This document shows, one piece after another, positions 45,901 to 57,900 of a DNA stretch of 64,000 nucleotides. The stretch is from Phalacrocorax aristotelis (lineage: Eukaryota > Chordata > Aves > Suliformes > Phalacrocoracidae), in assembly GCF_949628215.1 (NCBI RefSeq), contig NC_134288.1:10361682-10425681 (forward strand), read 5' to 3'. Numbering within the stretch: position 1 is the first letter of the stretch; every line of letters begins with the position of its first letter. The notes beneath the pieces are model-generated. The model did not search any database. It worked only from the letters and a program-made list of their open reading frames with translations, and had not been told where the DNA came from. The translations under genes and the position numbers were made by a program.

Positions 45901-48900
45901 CACTCATCCGAATGGACACACACGCATGGAAGGAAGCGGTAGTAGATGGCGGGATTTTGAACACCATAGCAACTCGTCATGTAAGCCCCTTGATCATCCC
46001 GGTGCAGGGGGTTGGGGCTAACCGCCTGCCTGGTGCGGGCAGCACCGCTTGCCAAACCATGCCATGCACCAGTATCTGCTGCAAGAGGACGACTGGCTTC
46101 CAGCGGGCCGGGCAGCAGCCCTTCCCAGGAAAAGGCACATGCTTTTGCAACAGCAGCAGGGATGGAGCAAGCTGCATATGTGGTGCAATGCCTGCAATAA
46201 TAGTCAACTTCACTATGGATTTTCAAAAATAAAACAAACAAGAAAAAGAATTAAAAATGCTACTGTGAGGAAACAAAAACTCAGTGTGCAAAGAGAACCA
46301 CTCTTCCCAACTAAATTTATCCTGCCAGTTTTAAGCAGTTTGCAGTCACTTGCGATGCTGCAACAGATGAGGTAAGAAAGTTCAGTATATCTAGAATCAC
46401 ACTTCAAACTAGAACTAAGAAAACTTTGGTTAAGTTTTTTTCAAGCTGAAAACCTTGAGGTTATTACAGGGGTAGCGCTTCCTTCTGGACACAGCCGTTC
46501 ACTGCAACAGGGCGAGAAACCTCAGTTTATGCTCTTGCCACTCCACGGAAGTATCACTTGAGGTATAGAGATAGTAGAAAGAAAATCGTGTTTTTACTTT
46601 AATATTCCAATTCAAAGAAAAACAGGGTTTCTATTAAATTTAAATTTTCTATAAAGACTATAAAATATGCTTTTTAATTTGAGCTAAACAAACTAAAATA
46701 GTCCCTTTTGTCTTTGGTTATCAGTTGAGGAACTGAGAGAAACATGGGGTTTGGTGTGTTAAACCTACTTCCTTTTCCTAGACGTTATTTTTATACCATG
46801 TCTTTTTATTTGATGCACATCAGCGCTCGTCTTTACAGATTTACCTGAGAGCTGACAATTAAGCCCCAAAATGTCATACACACAGGAAGTAAGATAATAA
46901 GACAAGCAAAGTGTACGGATCACAGAATCCCACAGAATCCCACAGAATCCCACAGAATCCCACAGAATCCCACAGAATCCCACAGAATCCCAGGTTGGAA
47001 GGGACCTCAAGGACCATCTAGTCCAACCTTCCTAGGAAGAGCACAGTCTAGACAAGATGGCCCAGCACCCTGTCCAGACGATTCTTGAAGGTGTCCAACA
47101 TGGCCGAGTCAAACCCATTCCCTGGGGAGATTATTCCAATGGTGACTGTCCTCACTGTGAAAAATTTCCCTCTGGTGTCCAACTGGAATTTCCTCAAGAG
47201 CAACTTGTGTCCATCCCACCTTGTCCTCTCCATGGGACTCCTTGTAAAAAGGGAGTCTCCATCTTCTTTGCAGCTGCCCCTTAAGTACTGGTACATGGTG
47301 ATGAGATCCCCTCTGAGCCTCCTTTTCTCAAGGCTAAACAAACCCAGCTCTCCCAGCCTATCCTTATATGGCAGGCTTCAAGGTCCTTTGATCATCTTGG
47401 TGGCCCTTCTCTGGACCCCTTCCAACCTGTCCACATCCTTTTTGTATAGCAGGGACCAGAACTATACACAGTGCTCCAGGATCCATCAATTAATCTTGCC
47501 ACAAGCACTTCAGACAGCCTGCATGACTGCTTTTGTAAATGAAGATCACGGTGTCATTTGCATATAAGAAAACACCCCTTTTTGTAGCTTCATTTTAAAA
47601 GAAAGTTCAGATAAATAATGAAACTGGAATTTTTCTGAGGCCTTCCTTACAACAGTACCCCCAAAAACCCCAAATCCCTCTCCTTTTTTCTTTAGTGCAT
47701 CTATGCCAAGATACCTCAGAGTAATTTATGGCTTTTTGGAAATGAAAACAAATCGGTATTGTCAGTGCTACACTTTTTTCAGGATTTGGCACTAGAAGTT
47801 TGTAATCTAGCTGGTATTATCTTAACTAACTTAATTCCTGACATAAAAGAAGTCATACAGAGATTCAGACAGACATATCCTCTCCTGTCCCTGTTCACAA
47901 ATAGCTGATTTCATCTCCCTGTGTGTTACAGAGAACTTGAACCTCAAACTCAACAGAACCAAGTCACTCACTCAGAATGATTCCAGCAGCAAAAAACCGA
48001 GAACTAACAATTTGCAGATCACCTCAGAATGTACAATGTATTTTCCTGCCTTCCCCATGGCATGTAAAGATACGCTGATTCTCATTAGTATAGAAATTTA
48101 TAGAGCAAGAAGAAGAACTGCAAATTTTGTTACACTTGAACCAAATTTGCGTTACTGCTATTAAACTGCCTTTGAAGGAGGTATGCAAGGGGATGCACGC
48201 GCTGGCAGAACGGGGATGAGGACATTAAAGTTCTTTGTGGCTTTTTGAGAATTACAAGCAGGAAAACATTAACTAGTCTAAGCACACCATCTCCAGTAAG
48301 ATAGTCTTTACATTCAAAATTTAACAGATAATATAAATATGATATAGAGAGATGATACAAATATGAAAAAGTTATTTAAATGACCTCAACAAATAAATTC
48401 TTAGTCACTGAAACTGTCAACTCATGATTTATTTTTTTTTCCCCAATATCTCACTGTATTGGAACCTCACAGCCACCATACCCCCAGTACTGAAAAAAAA
48501 TTCAAGTTTTCTCTACAAGATTAAAGGGGCAACAGAGCTTGCTGGCATGTATTACTGAAATAGTTACACAGAAACTATTTGCTCTTCCACAATATCACCC
48601 CTACACCAAGCTTTGAGAAACCGCTTTAGGATGGCAAATTAATTCTCCCCTGAAAAAATGCAAAACAGCTTAAACTTTTGTTTCTGAAGAAGTTGTGAAA
48701 AGCCAGACACTGGCACCAGCCAGCCTCCTCATCAGTTTTGAGCAGTCATCTTCAATGTGACGTAACGTTATTTTTGATAACTATGCACTGCCAGACCAGA
48801 GTAGCTTTGTCTCCAATTCTCCTTGCGGAGCAACTTATTTTAAAGCTCTCTGCATCGAGACATTCAATCTATTAGAAAAAAGAAAATCCTCTTTCCATCC

Positions 48901-51900
48901 TGAAGACAGCATTAGCGGTTCTACCTCCCATCCCTAATGCCCAGGCTCTCCCCACCAGTCAGACTTGCTTTGGAAGGAGAAGGCCGTGCTGGAGAGCAAG
49001 GCTGGGTTTGCAAGGCCAGCTCAGCCCGGGCAGCGCTGATGGCTCAGCTGTGCAGCTCAGGAACCTCTGGCTGAGCTAGGAGGGCAGGTGGAGGTTAGCT
49101 CTGGATGAACAGGCAGCAAGACACGGGCCCTTTGAAAGGTGGGGAAAAAAGATACTGCAGAAGCCTTCAGAGAAGTCCCAAAGGGGAAAGCAAAATACAG
49201 ACCTAAACCAGATGAAAATCCTGTTATCTCTAACCTGAACAAATCAGCCGTTTCCACCCAATGCCTGCCCTCTTACCAAGGTGTGCCGCTTCATGTGCTC
49301 CCGGCGGGTGAACTTCTTCCCACAGATCTCGCAGGGATAGGGTCTTTCTCCCGTGTGGGATCGCATGTGTCTCTTCAGGATGCACTGATGCATGGCCGAA
49401 AAACTGCAGTACGGGCACTTGAATTTCTTCCTGATGACTGTGAACTCGTTGACTGTAAGAGCAAGCATAACACGCAGATTACTTTCAGAACATCTCAGTC
49501 TTCTCACCATTTCACTATTAAATTAGTTCACTGTGAAATCACCCTCTTACCTCTTAACCATCTAAATTTTTTTTAAATCCTGATACTGTGTTATTGCACT
49601 TATATTATTAAAGCTAAGAACTTCAAGTACCTTCATCAGAGAAGCTTTTGAAAAAGCCAATACACAAACATTTAGCAACAGTGTGTAACACACATTGCCT
49701 CATGCTTGCTAAATGCAAATAAAGAGGGCTGACAATCTGCTGTAATTCTTTATTATAATGAATTATCCTAAATATGAAGATCTAAAATTCTAACACTGTT
49801 ATTTGTAGAAGTAGCAGCTAGCCGTGAACAGAAGAACACAAACCTAACACCCCAACAGTGCTGCATGCTTTAGTTTTCTTTACGGGGTAATGTAAGAACA
49901 TCATCACACACTGCAGGAGAAAGTCTACCCAGAAGGAAGAGGACAGTTACGACAAACACACACTACATTATCCAACTCGACTAGTATTACCATTGCAGCA
50001 TGGATACAGAAATATAAAGGGATGCACAATGTTGAATTACAGCACGACCCTTGCAAGCCTCCTTACGAGACAACTGCATATAGCCCTTGATGGACTTTTT
50101 TTCTGTCCCCCCAATTTGTATTTTGCTGAACTAGAAAAGGGATGAATTCTTTGAAGTCATTCTGACATTGTTGATTCTTTTCTTCTTGTCATCTCCTTAG
50201 AAGCACACTGAAAGCGGACACAGGGGACGCGTACAGTATCGACAGCCCAAGGGTCTAATTTGCCAGAAGAATTCACATGGCAGCTGCCTTGGTATTTCTC
50301 CTCCAAACAAAGTGAAAGCACAATATGCAAACTACAGCAGGTGAACACAGTATATTTGCTATTCCCTGAAGACACCTACCCACTGTAAGTCTGGAAGTGA
50401 CTGTCCACATACATGTGATTTTAAATCTCCACCTTCTAATAATTCTACTCTTTTCCATTAGTATGATAATTTTCACCCACTATTCTCCTAATTACTGTAA
50501 TTTCTCAAAGCAATATATTGTTTACATAACAACGAGGGTGGGGAGAAAGAATGCAAGTTCTACTTAATCACCTCAAGTACGCTATCGTGTATGTAAATGG
50601 CTTTTGGTAAATGAAAACAGTCTATGTAGGAGCGCTAAGGGAACAGGGGAAATACCAGACCTACTATACGGCTTCTAACATATTGAGTACTTTGCAATAT
50701 TTTTAGGTGCTTATTGAAATGTTATTTGCTACGAATGCCTTACCAGCTGAATGCGCACTGCATGCGCTCAGTACACCACAGATAATGCCCTGGGAGTTAC
50801 ACTGTACCCTGAAAACAGCTACTTAAAAATTGGCTTTTTAAAGAAAGTCATTAGGCCCATGTACACAGTGTTGTTTGCTTTAATGTCTGATTTGTGGGCT
50901 TCTTTTTCCTTTTGTTTTTAAAATTTACTTTGTTTCGTATTTGCAATACAGATAAAACAATACGAAAAGTAACTACATTTGTCACTCATGTAAAAGTGCA
51001 AACTACATGATGCTACGAAGAGACATCTTTAAACAGAGTAACATGACCCTTCATAATCAGAGCAAACATTTCAACACAAGCTCATCTTAGGAAAGTACTC
51101 TAAGAAGTTTTTTATTGTTCTAATGCAGACTAAAAGTATGCTTCAAGATCTTAAAAGTTGCCATGACATGAATTTTGTCTTCACATTTGTTTTGACTATT
51201 TGGCATTAAACACATCCTCCACATGGGTAACTTTCTGGGAAAAACTACTCCCTCTGGCAGTTTGAATTGGATCTAGTAGTCTTATATTCTTTTCTCATGC
51301 TCCTAACTTGCTGCTCTGGGCTGCTCAGCAACTGTAGTGGTCCATCCTACAGGTGCTTTTTTTTGGTGGTTTGGCAGGTTTTCTCCCAGCACATTTGTAA
51401 AGCCATCAAGAGAATTTTCTAGCCCAAGGTAAAAAAAAAAAGCCTACTCACCCTCACCTGGGCCGTGGCTGCAATACTGATGACAGGGAAAGTGAATGCT
51501 AAGAATATTTTATTCACCCATCAGTAGAGATTACTCACTGTGATGAGGCAGAATTTTGAAGGGCTGGTTTCAAGTGACTCTGCACAGACAGATTTGCACT
51601 GCGCTGGGAACCTCCCAGAGGAGACAGTTCAACATGGCCTGACGCCCAGAGCCTTGTGCAAGCTCCTGGTGATAGCCTAACAACTCGTCTGGGCCGCACA
51701 ACCCTTCTCCTGCCCCAAGCCTAACTCCTGAATTACAGTACATTTTTTCCTTTTTTAAAAACAGAATATGAAAACTCTCTTTTATTTAACAGAAGTATTG
51801 TTTGCTTTACTTTCTCCTTTGGATTTGACACCCCCTTGTCTGTACAATCAGAGGCAAGGAGCCCACTTTCTTCTACAGGAAAGTCTTAAGCAAGTATCAA

Positions 51901-54900
51901 TTTTATGATGCAAAGCTATTTATGATAAATATGCATCCGGTTTGACCGTGTAATGGTTCAATTATTAGTGACAGGCTACACAAACACTTATGTTCCCCAG
52001 GATCACTATAAACCTATTACTATGGAGTCTAGACAAGGTAAGCAAGCTATAAGCTGATTAAGGGAAGTCAAGAGGGGACATGTAACCCTCCTTCCTCCAG
52101 TCCAAGGCCAAGTCCAGGCCTAATCAACACAAACATGCTGCACGTGCACACCACAACTAGCAGGACGAGCTGCTCAGCAAGTCAGGTTTAACCACCTCAC
52201 TCTGGAAAAAGCTGACACAGAAAACCTCACAGCAACCAGATACCAAGATTACAAAGCAAAAGTGCTTCTTCAGAGAAGAGAATACCACAAAAATCCCTTA
52301 TTTCCTGCATCGGCAGATTGTACCTGATCCCGTCATTTCCTAAATGATCAGACGCCTCCTCTCATTTACTGTCCGTACCTGTCCCTTCACTTCAAGGCTG
52401 AGCTGAAAAGGCAACTCCAGACCTTGGGTGCACAACTTGCACGCTGGCACACTCCTTTCACACACAAATAGCCATCTACACTTTTATGTCTCCAACACAA
52501 ATATATTTCCAACAACATATTTGTAACACTTTCTGATTTCAAGATTCTTACGCTTACTTTTGCCTGTATTCATCTAAAATCACTTGAGATAACATTTTCA
52601 GCTTCTAGTATGCCTATATTTAAAAATAGTCACAGAACAGTTTTGGCAGCTCTAGTTTTATTGAAAACTATTTTTTTACTGAATAGCCATATATTTAGTC
52701 CTTGTATCTACAAAAGTAAACATCTGAAAAATAACAACATTGTTAGAAAAATAACTGTATTGCAGAGTTAACGTTTTCACAGTACTGTTAAATATATGCA
52801 CCCACAAGTCAACATACCAGCTTGGGTATGAGCATAATCTGTTCTCTAAATGACAATATTTTATAAAGCTTATGTATAGCAGCATTAAGGTCCTAAGAAA
52901 TAACCTTTAACAAGATCATCAAGACCATTAACAGTAGTGCCACAGATAACTAGCTGCTGGACACAACCATAGGAAGAATAGCACCAAGAAATGGAGAATG
53001 TAATACAAACAGTGCCATAGTAAAAAAACCAAACAAACAAACAAACAAAAAACTATGTACTTAACTTCACTAAAACATTTACAGAAGGTGTGCATTGTTA
53101 AAACCAACACAACAACACTCGGAAAAAAGCCTTTTGTACTGTCATCTTGAGTAACTTTACTAATTTCACTGAGGCTGTTAAATAAGCTCCTGCACCCCTG
53201 ATGTGAGCAAAGAAAAAGCAGTAGTGATAAATGCTGCCTGATAGAGATACTTTGTATTAACTCTGTAAACTGATGTGTAGTTAATAATCACTGAAATACT
53301 ACACTCATTTGGTTATTATGAAGAATTCACAAACTTTAAGTGGACAAGAATTCTCTTAATTATCATTATATTTAAGGTCATAAATAGCAAGGTGCAATTT
53401 AACTGTCAAACTTACACTTCTCATCATATTCCTGTGCCATTTTCTAACACAAAATCCTACTTCTAGAAAGTTTTCTACACAAATTCTGTAAGCCTCTGCT
53501 ATGTTATACCTTATGGTTCCAACATTTTAAAAAACCTACTCCTGATCCTGTAGGGAAAAACTGGAAATTCTCAGTGCTGAATTCAGGAAGCACTCTGATG
53601 GACAGGCTGAGTAAAACACTACTTAAACCTCTATTAGGGAGACTGAGTTGACCTGACCATAGAAAAATAGTTCCATGTTGAGTTAAATTCTCAAATATGA
53701 GAAAAATGAACAAATGCGAAACATCATTAATTATCATCATTCATCACGTGGACGAAACCTCTCAAAATTTGCTGAAATTACTTTTGCTGGCACCTTACTT
53801 TTCCAACTCAGACAAACCCTACCACACTGCTCCCAGATTTCCAGAGAAGACTCATTTTGGTCAGAAATTTCTCTTCTGGCTCAGCCTTCTGTTCTCACTT
53901 GCTTGTTATTTAAGAGCAAAATAAATTGCGAGGCAATTAAACTGACATCTGTAACAAGGGAAGCTGACAGACTATAAACTACACACATTTACAGCCAGCC
54001 ATGATCCACAATGCCAAAGATGTCAATGGGAACAAGAGCGAAAAAAGTGAACCTGACTTTGCAAATAAATTTACTTGCAAAGTAACTTTAAAAAAATTAC
54101 TAAAGGATGGTGTACTACACTGGTTATATAGGAACATATTCTCAACTCTGACCGCACCCCACTCAAAGAGCAGGAACTAAGCCAAGCAGGGCAACTCTGG
54201 GTTCCCAGCCCTAATGCGGCACGGAGCTGTCTCCCTGAACCTCCGACTCACAGCAGGAATGGGCAGAGCAGCGCTGCGCCAGAATATACCTGTTCCCTCT
54301 CTGCGAGAGCAAGGGCAACAGGAACCGATGATCTCCTGAATCTAGCTTCCCACAGGAAACAGCTTTGCAAGAAACCCTCCACTGGAGGCCTCCAAGCTGC
54401 TCAAGTCCACTTTGTGCATGATCAAGTATTTCTCATTTTTGTCTCCCTGAGGTGCAACAATGTTGTGAGAAAGAACTTTTCCAAAGAACTCTAAAGATCA
54501 TTTGTAGAAGTTGCTTTCATGTCCTCAGCTGTTTCTCTTGCACATTAAGGAAAGCAACCCTACAATGCTCAAGCTCAAGCTGCTGACAAGCTGTGTTGTA
54601 CACAGCGCAGCTGGAAAGCACTACACTTAATTATGCTACTTTCATTTCACAGTCGCTATAATGTGGTTTTGCATGTAAATATATAGCAAGAGACAAAGAA
54701 ATATTTAATCTTAAAAAAAAAAGATTCCCATATAATAAAATGGGAATTCCAGTACGACTTCTACCCTCCAGTAACAACCATTACAGATTTTGTATGCGCA
54801 CCCTAAGATGCAATTAGACCTTCTATGTAAAGCCTCCTCTCCTCAGTTTCAACAACATACATTCAGTCTGGCTAACTTAATTCCATTATATAAAGCAAAT

Positions 54901-57900
54901 GAGTCAAAAATTTACAGAATTTCTGAAAACTGCAGCCATACTCCAGCATATTTTTTAAAAAGTCCTACATTACTCAAATATAGTATCAATAGACAAGCTT
55001 TGCAACAACTTTCAAGCCCAAATAATATACCCTGTTGCACATATGAACAAGCAGCATGTTTTTCTCCTTTAAATGACACAGAAAAATCAGACTTACATAA
55101 AACAGCTCACATGACTGAGCAATCCAGTGCTTTCACAGCTCCTACAAGGTGAAAAACTTTGAAATACCCGAACTGTCTAATGGACGGAGCACTACACCAG
55201 AACTCAGAAGACTGAATTCCATTATTAAGTCTATTGCTAATATGCTCAAACTGAAGCATGTTATTTTCCCAGGGAATATGAGGAAATCATCACCATTTCT
55301 TTTATAAAGCACTTTGAGATCTACTGATAAAAAAAGAAGTTTAAAGGTAGTATAAGCACACAGTATGATCACACCAAGATAGCCAAAATGCCCATTATAC
55401 AGACTGACAAAAGTCACCTTTGCAGAGAAATTGCACCATGGCTCCGTTACAGAGTATCTAGAACCAGCACATTATCAACCTGATCAGCTTTGGAGAGTTA
55501 CTCTCTTGTGTTACACCTGTGGTACATTTATTTGCAGCATGAGAACAATGGAACAATTTGCTTTTCTTAGTTTAGAAGAAGCGCCTCATACATGCAACAG
55601 TAGCTACGCATCCACATGATCCTCGTTTTGTCCTACACTGTCCAAAAGCTCGAACTCGCCCAGCTGGGCGGAGCCCAGGTAACACACTTTCACATGGTTA
55701 GTGAGATTCTTCTGTGTACCGAAGCCCTTGCCACAGAAGAGACACACAAAGGTACGCTCGTTTGAGTGCACAGACATAAGGTGCCGGTTTAAGTCTGTCT
55801 TGTCTCGAAACAGCTTGGCACAGTTAGGACACTGCATCTTCTTACAGTTGAAGTGGATGGTCTTTTCATGCCGATCCATGTTTGATTTCAGAGTGAAGCT
55901 CGCGGGGCATTTGGAGCACTGGAAGCGGGCGAGCTGGACAGGAGGCACGCTGTCAGCGAAGCCAGGCTGGGAGCAGTCGACCAAGTCAAATGGAAGAAGC
56001 ATGGAGAAAACATGCTCGTGGAAGTGCTCCTTCAGCTCTTCAGCACACTGGAAAACCCTCCTGCAGAAACCACAGGTCAGCCTCTTGGCTAGGGCTGAAT
56101 CCAGGAACAGGCCACCAGTGGTTATGTCCATGTCTTCAGATCTCGAGAAACTCGTATCTAAAACAGAAACACAGATACACACGTACAAATCAGTGTCTTC
56201 TGGTGTCAAACAATGACAGTTCAGAAAAATATTTTTCTCTCTACCTACCTGAATCAGAGTTATCAAACTGCCAAAGTGCTAAAAATCCATCATAAGTGGC
56301 CTGCAAATGAAAAGATTCCTTAAGTTAAGGCAAGCACTTACAAGAACACATCTTTGTAGTTAGTGCTTAGACTCCCATCTTACCATTGCCGTCACCCGTC
56401 CTTTAAGGGAAGCTCACCATTTGACTCCGTGACCTTATTTGCCTTTACAAAGCTTTCACTGTCAAAGCAGCTAAGTTAACTGGGCCACAATTTGCAAGAT
56501 TTGATGTTTAAAGACAGTAATCAACGTGTCTATTTAGGTGCTGGGTAACTACTCAGTTTTGAGTCTTGCAAAGCATCTGTAGCTCCCACTCAGGCCAATG
56601 GGAAAGAAACACTGGATAGAAAACGCCTAGCAGATACAACAGACTGGAAAAATCTCCCTTAGCCCTACATAGCTACTTTTGCTTTCCACATAGAAAAGCC
56701 CGTAGAAAACAAACACCTTCTGGGTAGCTCCCTTTATGCAATGCTCTCTGGCATCGCCGATCCACATTATAAATAAAAGCTGGTTTGTTTTTTTCCCCCC
56801 CCACCATAAAGCATTTGCAATATGCCAGTGTGCGGCAGATGGCAACCCTCTATGAGGCAGAGGCATGACGCAGCCTGGCCAGGTCTGCTGGAGACTGGGC
56901 AAGCGGCTACCAGCCGTTCTTACCAGCTCACTTTCCTCTAAGGTGACTGCAAAGGAAGATCTGTGTTTCCACCCATTTTTTTTAAATGGAACTAGTCTCA
57001 TTCAAAAATATTAAGAATACGAAATGCCACAGAAAGCTATGGATTTTACCTCAAACTCCTGACTCCTGTCGCCAGCCTGCTTCTATAACCCAATTTAGAC
57101 AGTTACAAGAAACCCAAATGCAAAACACCAGAAGTGGGCAATGGATAGCCAGGGTCTCAGCTATCTTTATGCATTATTATATTCTTGTCTGCAATGCTTT
57201 GCAAACAAAGGGATTTACAATATAAAGGGCATGTATACCTTAAAAAAAATAGGGTTTTTTTTGAACACAAGTTCTGTTGAAGTAAGGCAGAAAGGATAAA
57301 ATTAGGACAGTACTAGTCCTGACCTCAACTGGCTTCTACTTTTAAAATAACCTATATTTAAAAAAAAAAAAAAAAAAAAAGAGCTACCAGATCAAAGTAT
57401 AAGGTATTATGGTCTTTCAAAGTGCTCCTAACTGGGGAGAATTTGATTAAACAGATACCTTTGCATTTAAATGTCTCTGCATTTTCCCCCACAATCTTAC
57501 CTGGGCTGAGGAAGGCACCTCTCCTTTTATCATGGTTTCTGGTGACATTTCACCAGAGGAGCAGATCTCAGGGGGGCTCTGAGTGGCAAGGTGTGATGAA
57601 GGCAGCAGGGGAGATGGTGCTTCCACTTTGCCATCACATTCGCCCCTTGAACGATTCAAGTTGGTGCCAGGCCCTGGGGAACACAGGAAACGAATCTCAC
57701 CCACGTGAACTAGCACCAGCTGGTGGTTTTAAAAAAGGCCTTGCAAAGGCAGCGCACCAGCACTCACAGCTTATCTTCTGTCAGTGGGAGGGAATGCAGC
57801 AGGACAGTGATGCCAGGCTTTTGTTTGTTTGTTTTAAAACCAGCCTCCCCACCCAAAATGCCTCGGCTGTGCGTGATGTATGTAGTGGAGATATATCGCA

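Larger units (their letters stand above)
43373..49276 (-). other. ZBTB46 last intron, with CR1 fragments and AT microsatellite
   Basis: Intron between the two-finger exon and the last coding exon. It contains two CR1 fragments and a TA-rich microsatellite, listed separately. I see no further exon. Confidence 0.7.

Noticed and set aside
46765-47341. Minus-strand frames giving [10 protein letters not shown] repeats and a reverse transcriptase end
   Set aside because: These are the CR1 fragment and its expanded tail, not a host gene.
55701-56216. A 171-codon plus-strand frame opposite the alternative ZBTB46 exon
   Set aside because: Mirror of the minus-strand exon, which alone has zinc-finger spacing and phase-matched splice sites.
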